A stretch of DNA of 64,000 bases from Muricauda sp. SCSIO 64092 (GCF_023016285.1 NZ_CP095413.1:930001-994000), one strand, 5' to 3'. Numbered from the stretch's first letter, positions 52,988 through 60,563 are shown. Numbers and translations are program-made. The notes: a model not told the origin generated them from the letters alone.

Positions 52988-55056
52988 CAGTTGGCCACGA
53001 TCAAAAAGTTATCAATGTCGGCATATGCACTAATGGGATTGCCGGTCATATCCGCTACGTAAATCTCAAAAACCTGTGTGGTCGCATTGGCTGTAAACGT
53101 AGTTGTGACCAACCCGTATGATCCGCTGGGGATGTTCCTTGTGCTGCCCGAAACACCTTCTACCACACTGACCATGGTATCCGTGGTATCATTGATTGCC
53201 TTGCCATAAAACGTCCAGGTATAGCTATTTCCAATGGTAAACCCGCTGACCGAGATTTCTGCCCGATTATAGGCATTGTTTTCGTTGTTCGTTACCCGAA
53301 GGTGAAATGAGCCATTTTGTGGATCGGTGCTAATTGACGTAACCGTGACCTGGCCGCCGTTGTCCACCCAATTCGCTACGCTGTTGGTTTCGTTGTTTGG
53401 ATTGGCCGCATCAAGATTCGTGTATAGGTTGGTAGCGATTGTATAGGCAACCGGATCGTGCAACCTGGGCGTCCAGTTGTTGGAGCCATCACATACATAG
53501 GTTACACTACTGCCCTCATTGGTATTTGTTTCGTGGGGATTGGTTATGGTCACCCCGGCACCCGCGGCAAAGGTTATCTTGTTTCCGCTTGATAGGTTCA
53601 TAAAGGAAATGGTCGCGCCGTTTTCATTTTGGGCGGTGGTGAAGGTATAGGTGATATCCGTTCCACTTGAATTGACCAATTGCCTATACCTGTCGCTTAA
53701 TGCCCCGTCCCTTGAGGTGGTCAATGCAAGCAATGAAACAGGAGTGGTCGCGCTCGTCAGATCGGCAGCCTGTTTCTCAAGCTCCGCCTGAACCGTTGAT
53801 TCAGTGACACCGTTCTGAACGGTTGTACCGACCTCGCTTGCGTTTTGGTCCCCTGCGGCCCCGTCCTCAACGTTCAAAATTGTCCTTGCATCAGCAGGGA
53901 ATAAAACTTCTGTGTTCCCAGTGCCTATCCCAGCTCTACGTCCCCAGAAAGTACCTTGCGCTATTTGTTGCAGCTTTGTAACACCAACTGTATTGTTGGT
54001 GAGCTTGCTTCCGTCTATGTTTATACCTATTTTGTCATCCTCGACTGCTCCGTTTTGAATCATGGCGGTTGTGATGCTGTTTGGGCCGGGAGTGCCACCT
54101 GTTGAATATAAGTCAACCTCATTAAATACAACATCCTGCACGCCAAGTGCATTTGGAGTGGCAAAATTAGTTTGAAAAAACTTGTTTGCATTAGCACTCC
54201 CGAAAAGCACGTAAACCAAAGTCCTTGACACTTCTTGTGTTGTGTTAGCATCAGTAGCACGTGTCCAAGCCCCGGTAGAAGCTATATAAATACCATTTTC
54301 TCCAGCACTTGTTTGGTCCTTGACCAAAACCCTGACGCCACTACTTACATTTACACCATCGATCGCTTGCGTACCAGATAGCGTAATATTGGCCGTGGTA
54401 GCAACGCTAACGTTTTCTTTTAAAAAAAGTTCGGGAGAAGACGCCCCACTGATATCATCGGCATACGCAATGTCCCTGTATTGGATGCCGTCATGGACCG
54501 ACAATCTGTTTGTGGCATCATTGAAATATGCCATTCCATTTCCCGAAACCCCGGGAGTAGTCGTTGATTGGGTAAACCTTACGATTCCCAACAATTGCGT
54601 AGCCGCTATTTCGCTTGCATTCGAAATTCCGTTCGTTCCCATATCAAGATTTCCTGTCATCGCCCTTGACCCGTCCAAGGGCAATAATGCATTCAAATCT
54701 GCTGGAAGGGCAAAGGGCCAGATAGGATCGGCAACGTCCACGCTGAAGGTGTTCCCCGTCAGATCGAGGCCGCTCCCCGCGGTGTAGGTGGTGCCGTCAT
54801 TCGTGCTATCCAAATCCAGATTTGGGTATTCCTCCAGGAGCAAATCCCCCATAGTTTTCCAAACATCATCTGCACGCGCAAACTCAAAACGATCGTTGGT
54901 TATGTTCCAACCCCAGAAGACCTTTCCAACAGGCACATCCAAAGCATCCCGTATGGATGTGGTAAAATTGCCCTGGAATTCCATGTAATCGATTTCCAGT
55001 TGTGCCTTGGAAGTCCAACAATTAAACAATACTAGGAGAAACAGTAACTTTTTCAT
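52987..55056 (-). CDS. Tail-fibre-like protein with N-terminal signal peptide
   Basis: 689 residues. The N-terminus MKKLLFLLVLFNCWTSKAQ is a clear signal peptide, odd for a virion protein. Fibre-type repeats include DGSRAMTGNLDMGTNGISNA and TAMIQNGAVEDDKIGIN, and the last about 150 residues form a beta-sandwich like a carbohydrate-binding module (WTFYGKAINDTTDTMVSVVEG). It lies between an 80-residue membrane protein and the lyase. Its role in host binding is inferred from the fibre repeats. Confidence 0.7.
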   Translation of the reverse strand: MKKLLFLLVLFNCWTSKAQLEIDYMEFQGNFTTSIRDALDVPVGKVFWGWNITNDRFEFARADDVWKTMGDLLLEEYPNLDLDSTNDGTTYTAGSGLDLTGNTFSVDVADPIWPFALPADLNALLPLDGSRAMTGNLDMGTNGISNASEIAATQLLGIVRFTQSTTTPGVSGNGMAYFNDATNRLSVHDGIQYRDIAYADDISGASSPELFLKENVSVATTANITLSGTQAIDGVNVSSGVRVLVKDQTSAGENGIYIASTGAWTRATDANTTQEVSRTLVYVLFGSANANKFFQTNFATPNALGVQDVVFNEVDLYSTGGTPGPNSITTAMIQNGAVEDDKIGINIDGSKLTNNTVGVTKLQQIAQGTFWGRRAGIGTGNTEVLFPADARTILNVEDGAAGDQNASEVGTTVQNGVTESTVQAELEKQAADLTSATTPVSLLALTTSRDGALSDRYRQLVNSSGTDITYTFTTAQNENGATISFMNLSSGNKITFAAGAGVTITNPHETNTNEGSSVTYVCDGSNNWTPRLHDPVAYTIATNLYTNLDAANPNNETNSVANWVDNGGQVTVTSISTDPQNGSFHLRVTNNENNAYNRAEISVSGFTIGNSYTWTFYGKAINDTTDTMVSVVEGVSGSTRNIPSGSYGLVTTTFTANATTQVFEIYVADMTGNPISAYADIDNFLIVAN

Positions 55057-55295
55057 GATTCCAACATAGGTTTTGCAGTTCGTATCAAGGCTCTTCCTTC
55101 ATCGTCTCGAATAGTAAAGCCTTCTTTATATTTTTCAGGTAAAAAATGCTGGCCCCGCTCAGGAAAAAAATGTTTTTTTGGATCGGGCAATTGCATTGCG
55201 GTTTTGATTACTTTTCTATAGGCCCAAAGTGCAATGGCCAAGTTGATCAAGGTCAACAGTACGGCAATAATGTAGAATAGGGTCAGCTCACTCAT
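55053..55295 (-). CDS. Small phage membrane protein
   Basis: 80 residues with one N-terminal helix (LFYIIAVLLTLINLAIALWA) and a basic cytoplasmic tail. It overlaps the preceding and following genes by 4 bases each. Function unknown. Confidence 0.5.
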   Translation of the reverse strand: MSELTLFYIIAVLLTLINLAIALWAYRKVIKTAMQLPDPKKHFFPERGQHFLPEKYKEGFTIRDDEGRALIRTAKPMLES

Positions 55296-55981
55296 AGGGA
55301 TGGTCCATTAATTGTATATTGATCGAGTTTGGTACGGTCGGCGAAATCGGCCGGTAACGTTAGATCGGCATTCTTCACATAATAGAAGTACATTTTAAAG
55401 CTTACAGAATTGCGGTAACGAATCATATCGCCCACCTGAAAATTGTTGGCAGAATTTCCATAACCTTTTTCGGTATAGTATCGGTTGCCATTATTAAGAA
55501 TGTACTTGGTTACCACATCCAATGATGGTCCTGCAGTCTCAAATTGAGAACCGGTCCAATAGAAAAAATCACCACTGTCCAAAGCGATATATAATTTTTG
55601 GGCTATTCCAGGATTTGGTAAAGCCGCCTGGTTGGCCACCCAAATAATGGACCCATCCGGAACGGAAAGCTCCCATTGAGCGGTACCGCTGTTATAGGTT
55701 GCAATTTGCGGGGTTCCACCAAGGCCATCGTCAATAATCGCGTAGGAACCATTGGCCCCATCAGGATATGCCGCCTGCAACAAGGTCAAAGAAACAAAGG
55801 ATCCTATGGAATTACTTCCTTGGTTGATGCCCAATGCTGCAAGGACGGTCTCAAGTTCATCCGCATTATTGTTTAAGGCATTTTTAATTTCATTGGCATC
55901 CCCAAACTGAAACTTCCTAATATTGTCAGCATCAGTGGGATTGTTGGTTTTATTGGGATAGGTGATTTTTAATACTGCCAT
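55292..55981 (-). CDS. Phage tail or fibre-associated protein
   Basis: 229-residue protein with a helical N-terminus (about residues 30 to 55) and a beta-rich remainder typical of fibre adaptors (QAAYPDGANGSYAIIDDG, SGDFFYWTGSQFE). It shares one base with the upstream gene. It may attach the fibre at 52987 to the tail. Confidence 0.55.
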   Translation of the reverse strand: MAVLKITYPNKTNNPTDADNIRKFQFGDANEIKNALNNNADELETVLAALGINQGSNSIGSFVSLTLLQAAYPDGANGSYAIIDDGLGGTPQIATYNSGTAQWELSVPDGSIIWVANQAALPNPGIAQKLYIALDSGDFFYWTGSQFETAGPSLDVVTKYILNNGNRYYTEKGYGNSANNFQVGDMIRYRNSVSFKMYFYYVKNADLTLPADFADRTKLDQYTINGPSL

Positions 55982-56445
55982 TATGCGAGGTTAAAATCAA
56001 AATCAAAGTCAAAAATTTCTTCCAAGGGTGGGGATTGCCCTGGTATAACAGTGGTCACATAACTGAATGAATAGGGAGAGGTGGATGAAAAGACCACCTG
56101 GTGACCGGAATCCATGCCAAAATCCGTTGTACATTCCATAGGAAATTGTGAAGTGGCCACTTCATAAATTTCACCGCCCTCGAGCTCCAAATAGACTTGG
56201 TAGGTGCCACGCAACAATTCATTAAAATTTTCAAAATCCAATGTGCTCAGTCCCGGATAACTTAACCGTAAGGTTTTGGTATAGAGATTACCATGCCGGG
56301 TGTTCTCTCCACGCGATGTAAAGCCTATTTTACTTGGGGTATGGTAAATGGTCTGTAGTGAAGGTAGGTCCGCAGCTAGATCAGTAGATCGAATCATCAC
56401 CTTATAGATGTTGATAATCAACTCGGAATTCTTTTCAAGTACCAT
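55981..56445 (-). CDS. Phage structural protein of unknown function, first gene of the fibre-lysis operon
   Basis: 154-residue beta-rich protein with an acidic Phe/Asp tail (EEIFDFDFDFNL). The ATG at 56445 lies four bases behind late-promoter copy 5. Its place suggests a tail or baseplate component. Confidence 0.55.
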   Translation of the reverse strand: MVLEKNSELIINIYKVMIRSTDLAADLPSLQTIYHTPSKIGFTSRGENTRHGNLYTKTLRLSYPGLSTLDFENFNELLRGTYQVYLELEGGEIYEVATSQFPMECTTDFGMDSGHQVVFSSTSPYSFSYVTTVIPGQSPPLEEIFDFDFDFNLA

Positions 56446-56449
56446 GGCA

Positions 56450-56485
56450 CAAGTTTAGTACCGGCACATGGCTTTTAAATGGACA
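56450..56485 (-). promoter_or_regulatory. Late-promoter-like motif, copy 5 (fibre-lysis operon)
   Basis: Minus strand TGTCCATTTAA, 14 bases, then TACTAAACTTG, identical in both blocks to copy 1. TGCC separates it from the ATG at 56445, as in copy 1. Confidence 0.7.
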
Positions 56486-56583
56486 GGCACATTATGCCTT
56501 TTGGTATGACTAGTAAAGCGGTGGGGTTCGCATAAACCTAATTGATCAAAAACAAATGAAAGTGATACTTTTAGAAAACCTGC

Positions 56584-56776
56584 AAAAAAATCGTGCGTTT
56601 GAACAAAGCGCGGTAATCTACTAAAAATGAGTGCGTTGGAGCGCACACCCCAATCGTGCAAAATCGTGCAATCGCCACAAAAGCACAAACGCACGATTGC
56701 GCACTTTTCAAGTGTGCGGTATACTACATTGATTTTCAATACCTTATAAGCCCTTGCACAAACGCACGATTTTTTT
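56584..56776. repeat. ATCGTGC repeat cluster, candidate origin or control region
   Basis: Five copies of AATCGTGC occur: plus strand at 56589, 56652 and 56662, inverted at 56691 and 56764. A 16-base direct repeat GCACAAACGCACGATT is at 56683-56698 and 56756-56771. Perfect 18-base inverted arms lie at 56584-56601 and 56759-56776. The 56486-57004 stretch contains no supported gene (a 28-codon plus-strand frame at 56833 is the only candidate). The layout resembles phage replication origin iterons or repressor sites. Confidence 0.6.
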
Positions 56777-56925
56777 ACTCTTTTTTTATAAGTCTTGTTT
56801 TAAAACGAAAGATATCTCTATATGTGTTTTGCATGAAAGCACTATTTGAAGACACCAATAAAATAAAGGGGTTCAAGGGGAAAACGTCAAAAATTGACCA
56901 AGAAGAAAAGGACCGCTAAAAAGGT

Positions 56926-56951
56926 CAAAAGTTGCCATCGGGCAACTTTTG
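56926..56951 (-). terminator. Hairpin 2 downstream of the DGR operon
   Basis: Perfect 11-base-pair stem (56926-56936 with 56941-56951) with a 4-base loop, followed on the minus strand by ACCTTTTT. It may back up the preceding hairpin. Confidence 0.6.
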
Positions 56952-56960
56952 GGCATAAAT

Positions 56961-56981
56961 AAACCGGCACAAGGCCGGTTT
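56961..56981 (-). terminator. Hairpin 1 downstream of the DGR operon
   Basis: 8-base-pair stem AAACCGGC/GCCGGTTT with a 5-base loop, 23 bases after the stop of the 98-residue gene. The minus strand continues TTTATTTAT, giving a probable terminator for the reverse-transcriptase operon. Confidence 0.65.
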
Positions 56982-57004
56982 GCTACTTATGGCGAAATCC
57001 TATG

Positions 57005-57301
57005 TCATGTAAACTCATAGTACTCATTTTCCTTGATGATTGTAGCATTAAAGGGAAAACTATCCTTGGGCACTTTTTCAATCTGCTGTATCAAAATAGT
57101 CCCACTGGTAAAAAGCACATGCTTGTTGCCTTTTAGCTGAAACTCCAACCAAAGGCAGTTTTCGCTTTTTTCATACAGGCTGGGTCTAACAGTGTAATTT
57201 GTTACGGTTATCTCACGGTTCAGCACGCGGCTGATATTGATTTTGTCCCCTACCAGGGAAGTGATTTCCGGCTTAATATTAAAGTCTTTAAACTGATTCA
57301 T
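57005..57301 (-). CDS. Small protein downstream of the DGR reverse transcriptase (possible accessory factor)
   Basis: 98-residue basic/beta-mixed protein (INISRVLNREITVTNYTVRP, then LWLEFQLKGNKHVLFTSG). No family recognised; not like Avd. It overlaps the reverse-transcriptase gene by 14 bases, the last gene before the operon terminators. Tight coupling suggests co-expression and perhaps a role in cDNA synthesis or homing, but this is unproven. Confidence 0.5.
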   Translation of the reverse strand: MNQFKDFNIKPEITSLVGDKINISRVLNREITVTNYTVRPSLYEKSENCLWLEFQLKGNKHVLFTSGTILIQQIEKVPKDSFPFNATIIKENEYYEFT

Positions 57302-58247
57302 CTAAAAGGGTTTTTATGAGGTTTTTGGAGTTACAGTGTTTGGCCCAGCCCAAATAGCTGGCCGTTGATGCCGGGTTTGGATTTTGCTTCAATGACCTGG
57401 CAAAACTTTTTTTGATGGATTTCCGCAACAGGGTGTGCGTATGGAAGAACTTGTAGCCCACAAAATCAATGCCCCTGGCCTCCACTGGGAATACTTGGTA
57501 ATTTCCTTTTACGGACAGCCCTAACCGCGTATCCAAATAGGTTTTGATTTCATTAAGAAGTGCGTGCAAATAGGGTTTGTCACTGCTAAGAATCACCAAA
57601 TCATCCGCATATCTGAAATAATGTTGCACGCACTTTTCTTCCTTTAGCCAATGGTCAAAGTAAGTAAGGTAGAAATTGGCCAAGTATTGGCTCAGGTAAT
57701 TGCCTATCGGGAGGCCGGGGGCGCTGTCAATGATTTCGTCCAACAGCCAGAGCAGGTCATTGTCTTTTAGTTTCTTTCTGAGTAGGTTTTTTAAAATGGC
57801 ATGGTCAATACTGGTGTAGAATTTGGTAACATCCAGTTTAAGGCAAAATTGGGTGCCATCTTTTTCCTTTAGTGCTTTTTTGATTGCCCGGACACAGGAA
57901 TGGATGCCCCTTCCCTTGATGCAGCTATAGGTATCTGCAGTGAAAGTGGCCACAAAAATGGGCTCCAGAACGTTCATAATGGCATGGTGGGTAATACGAT
58001 CGGGATAATAAGGCAATCGATATACGGTCCGCTCCTTGGGCTCGAATACTTGAAAAATGTCGTAAGGTGAAGTTTGATAGGTTTTGGTCTTCAGCAAGTG
58101 ATGAAGTTTTAGGATATTGGCCTCCCGGTTTCGGTTGTGCAATTGTACGCCGTATTGTTTGGATTTACCCTTTTGTGCCTTTTCATCGGCAAATCTGAGG
58201 TTATCCGCTGAAATGATTTTTTGATATAGGTTTCCTTTCCGTTTCAT
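57288..58247 (-). CDS. DGR-type reverse transcriptase
   Basis: 319-residue group-II-like reverse transcriptase. Motif A is KLDVTKFYTSID (Asp139); the DGR-diagnostic motif B reads LPIGNYLSQYLANFY with SQ at 186-187 where group II intron and retron enzymes have SP; motif C is YFRYADDLVIL (YADD at 213-216). No maturase or endonuclease domain is present. It copies the template repeat RNA with errors at adenines. The template repeat lies just upstream, the two target genes upstream of that. Length is usual for this group (about 300 to 400 residues). Confidence 0.93.
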   Translation of the reverse strand: MKRKGNLYQKIISADNLRFADEKAQKGKSKQYGVQLHNRNREANILKLHHLLKTKTYQTSPYDIFQVFEPKERTVYRLPYYPDRITHHAIMNVLEPIFVATFTADTYSCIKGRGIHSCVRAIKKALKEKDGTQFCLKLDVTKFYTSIDHAILKNLLRKKLKDNDLLWLLDEIIDSAPGLPIGNYLSQYLANFYLTYFDHWLKEEKCVQHYFRYADDLVILSSDKPYLHALLNEIKTYLDTRLGLSVKGNYQVFPVEARGIDFVGYKFFHTHTLLRKSIKKSFARSLKQNPNPASTASYLGWAKHCNSKNLIKTLLDESV

Positions 58248-58343
58248 GCCTTTGCTTTAAAAGGTCGTTTTCCGTTTGTACCAACGCCCTTTTTGGTAAT
58301 GTTATCTTTTGCCATGTTGGCAGGGTCCGCAATGCCCAATATC

Positions 58344-58427
58344 TTTTGCATAGGTGGGAGCTGACGTTCGAGTTCGAGTTCCAGTTATCGTAGTCGTTGT
58401 ACGCAAACCTGGAGCCTGACGAGCCGC
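58344..58427 (-). ncRNA. DGR template repeat (TR)
   Basis: 84-base stretch on the minus strand between the second target gene and the reverse transcriptase. It is homologous to both variable repeats; its reading of the core is YNDYDNWNSNSN, that is, mostly AAC, TAC and GAC/GAT codons, the typical adenine-rich template design. The core (58367-58401) holds 14 adenines. Read as protein it would lie in a frame of 84 codons (58201-58455), but that frame is more likely a by-product of homology than a gene. Confidence 0.9.
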
Positions 58428-58454
58428 AACTTTGGCATTGCGCCACCGATTTCA

Positions 58455-58829
58455 TCAGTATTGAATTAAAAAATAGTCCTTGTAAAGCTCTTCAAATTGT
58501 TTTCCGGCGTACTTCGCAATTTCGCTCGATTTAAAGCAAAGGCGGGAGCCGACGCCCGAGCGCGAGCGCCAGCTAACGGAGTCGCAGGGCGCAAACCCGG
58601 AGCCCGACGAGCCGCCCATGCTGAACCAGGGACAATACTTGTCCCATTCCCTGTTTCCCCAATCCGGTTTCCAATCCCCATTTAAGGCTTGTGCAATAAT
58701 GACCAGTTTGGCATGGGCAACCATTGCCTTTTGATGTTCCTCCTGGAACATGGAGAAATCCGGGATTACTTTTTCGGGGTCCAGCCCCAATACTTTACAA
58801 GCGTCTTCAAACGTTTTAATCTGTTCCAT
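58455..58829 (-). CDS. DGR target protein 2
   Basis: 124-residue soluble protein with C-terminal variable repeat. A helical N-terminal region leads to a C-type-lectin-like end: KPDWGNREWDKYCPWFSMGG, then the variable stretch PCDSVSWRSRSG (residues 81 to 92) and the constant VGSRLCFKSSEIAKYAGKQF. Related to target protein 1 throughout. Short, with no signal peptide or membrane segment. The stop is separated from the template repeat by about 30 bases. Its ligand is unknown. Confidence 0.85.
   Translation of the reverse strand: MEQIKTFEDACKVLGLDPEKVIPDFSMFQEEHQKAMVAHAKLVIIAQALNGDWKPDWGNREWDKYCPWFSMGGSSGSGFAPCDSVSWRSRSGVGSRLCFKSSEIAKYAGKQFEELYKDYFLIQY
58532..58615 (-). repeat. DGR variable repeat 2 (VR2)
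   Basis: Aligned without gaps to the template repeat at an offset of 188 bases. In the core it differs at 12 template adenines and at one other base (T to C). Flanking differences at both ends are shared exactly with VR1. Confidence 0.9.
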
Positions 58830-58841
58830 ATTGAATTACAT

Positions 58842-59315
58842 TTAAATGATAAAAAAATCTTTGTAGATGTCGGTAAATTGTTCCCCTGCATAGCGGGCCA
58901 ATTCCCTACTTTTAAAGCAAAGGCGGGAGCCGACGTACGAGTACGAGTGCCAGATACCGTAGCCGAGGTACGCAAACCCGGAGCCCGACGAGCCGCCCAT
59001 GTTGAACCAGGGCTGGTATTTGTACTGATTGCTGTTTCCCCAGTCAGGTGTCCATCCCTCATTAAGGGCCTTGACAATCAATTTTAGTTTTCGGTAGGCT
59101 ACCTCATCTTTTGAGAGTGCTGCACATTCTACTTCAAATTCCTGTTTGTCCAACTGGTGATACTCCAGGACATCATCGAAGCTTTTTATGCGCTCCTTAA
59201 TGTCCTTGACAAAGGTGTTCTTACCAAAAAGGTCCTCCAGAAGTTTCTTTCCGGCGGCTTTGGCATTTTCGTGGGCAGTCAAGGCCGCCTCCTTTTTAAT
59301 CTGTAATGATTCCAT
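58842..59315 (-). CDS. DGR target protein 1
   Basis: 157-residue soluble protein. An N-terminal coiled region (residues 1 to 40) is absent from target 2; the rest aligns with it. The C-terminal lectin-like end reads TPDWGNSNQYKYQPWFNMGG, variable stretch YLGYGIWHSYSY (residues 116 to 127), then VGSRLCFKSRELARYAGEQF. Similar small target proteins occur beside DGRs in Bacteroidota phages by my recollection. It is separated by 12 bases from target 2, so both are co-transcribed. Confidence 0.85.
   Translation of the reverse strand: MESLQIKKEAALTAHENAKAAGKKLLEDLFGKNTFVKDIKERIKSFDDVLEYHQLDKQEFEVECAALSKDEVAYRKLKLIVKALNEGWTPDWGNSNQYKYQPWFNMGGSSGSGFAYLGYGIWHSYSYVGSRLCFKSRELARYAGEQFTDIYKDFFII
58913..58996 (-). 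repeat. DGR variable repeat 1 (VR1)
   Basis: Aligned without gaps to the template repeat at an offset of 569 bases. All eight core differences are at template adenines. The 3' end encodes the constant VGSRLCFK, the likely IMH zone where homing starts. Confidence 0.9.
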
Positions 59316-59330
59316 AGTTATGATTTTAAA

Positions 59331-59552
59331 TTAATTGTACTGTTTATCAAGAATAAAGTCCATGAGCTCGTTATAGCATTTCTGCAGCCAGGGTTCCAGT
59401 ATTGCTGGATGAATTGGAACGGTACCCACCCGGGTTCCAGAGGGATAGAGGGTGCAGCGCTCGTCCGTGACATTGATCAAGTACCGGCCGTTATCCTGTT
59501 CTTTCGGAACCAGGCGAAACCCATGATGGTTGCAAAAGTCTTTGGGTGTCAT
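59331..59552 (-). CDS. Small phage protein of unknown function
   Basis: 73 residues (MTPKDFCNHHGFRLVPKEQDN...) with no recognised domain. It overlaps the preceding gene by 4 bases and lies 15 bases before target protein 1, so it is part of the methylation-DGR operon. Confidence 0.5.
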   Translation of the reverse strand: MTPKDFCNHHGFRLVPKEQDNGRYLINVTDERCTLYPSGTRVGTVPIHPAILEPWLQKCYNELMDFILDKQYN

Positions 59553-59767
59553 TTTGTGGGGCCCATTATGTTTTTTGAAGGCGGTGGTGCCGGGGGATTT
59601 TTCATCTTAGGAACACCTGCGGCTTTGGTGTTCTCAATTTCATCGAGCATGGCGTCCACCTCTTTTTCCAACTTCTTGGCACGAAAGAGAACACCTTTTT
59701 TACGGGTTTCGAAATATAGCTTTTGCGCCTCGCGCATCTCAGCTACTTTTTTGATGAATTCATTCAT
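59549..59767 (-). CDS. Small coiled-coil phage protein
   Basis: 72 residues, helical and charged N-terminal two thirds, then a proline-rich tail (NPPAPPPSKN). It follows the adenine methylase by 1 base. Function unknown. Confidence 0.5.
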   Translation of the reverse strand: MNEFIKKVAEMREAQKLYFETRKKGVLFRAKKLEKEVDAMLDEIENTKAAGVPKMKNPPAPPPSKNIMGPTK

Positions 59768-59768
59768 A

Positions 59769-60563
59769 TCAATAATTCCATGTTAATACTTCGGTTTTTC
59801 TTTTTGTTCCGCCAGATACGCCAAGACGCTGGTCAATTCCCATTTGACTCCAATTATATTCCGCCTTTATTAGATCCAGTTCAGCGTTGTGGTAACTGCT
59901 CAATAAAAACTTGCCTTTTACTTCAGCTAAAGCATATAGAAGTTCATTAAAGTTTTCTTGCGAATAACCCTTGTAGTGGCCTTGCCGAGCACCCACATAA
60001 GGCGGGTCTAAATAGAAAAAAGTGTCGCCACCGTCCCGATCTGCAATCATTTGTACTGCGTCTCTGTCCATGATGCAAACACGGTTCAATCTTCCGCGGT
60101 ATTGAGGAAATTCTTTTTTTCGATTGTCAACCGATACAGCTGGGTGCCAATTGTCGTGTTTATTCTTTACCCATTGAAAGCTGCCGGCAGCCTCTGCAGC
60201 AAAACTTTGGTTACAGGATACCCAAAATGCCCATGCTCGCTCTACTTTGCTGAATTTTGAAGGATTATGATAGACAAGTTTTGCATAGTTAAAGGAATGC
60301 TCGCAATGAAGTGACCCTTGTATTCTTTCGTCCAACTCTGAAAAATTGCTTTGAACGGTTTGATAGAAGTTAACAACATTCCCATTAATATCATTCAATA
60401 CTTCTATTTTACTGGGCTCTTTTGCCCAAAACAATGATGCTCCTCCGCAGAAGGGCTCAACGTAAATTCTGTGTTTCGGAATCATTGGTAAAAGGTGTTT
60501 CAGCATCCTTGTCTTTCCTCCATAATATTTAACTGGTGTTCTCAATACGCTAGTTCTTGACAT
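59769..60563 (-). CDS. DNA adenine methyltransferase, D12 class
   Basis: 264-residue N6-adenine methyltransferase. Motif X region is PVKYYGGKTRML, motif I is EPFCGGASLFW (about residues 36 to 46), and the catalytic motif IV is DPPY (186-189). The specificity (Dam-like GATC or other) cannot be read. No restriction nuclease is next to it, so it is probably an orphan anti-restriction or regulatory enzyme. It overlaps the cytosine methyltransferase by 22 bases. Confidence 0.92.
   Translation of the reverse strand: MSRTSVLRTPVKYYGGKTRMLKHLLPMIPKHRIYVEPFCGGASLFWAKEPSKIEVLNDINGNVVNFYQTVQSNFSELDERIQGSLHCEHSFNYAKLVYHNPSKFSKVERAWAFWVSCNQSFAAEAAGSFQWVKNKHDNWHPAVSVDNRKKEFPQYRGRLNRVCIMDRDAVQMIADRDGGDTFFYLDPPYVGARQGHYKGYSQENFNELLYALAEVKGKFLLSSYHNAELDLIKAEYNWSQMGIDQRLGVSGGTKRKTEVLTWNY

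Noticed and set aside
56656..56919. 87-codon plus-strand frame over the repeat cluster
   Set aside because: Its first half translates the repeats, and only the last 28 codons (from ATG 56833) could be coding; no support found.
58201..58455. 84-codon minus-strand frame containing the template repeat (MKSVAQCQSCGSSGSR...)
   Set aside because: Its conserved-looking stretch comes from homology to the target genes. The rest is unlike any protein and the frame overlaps the RT start. It is best read as non-coding template RNA.
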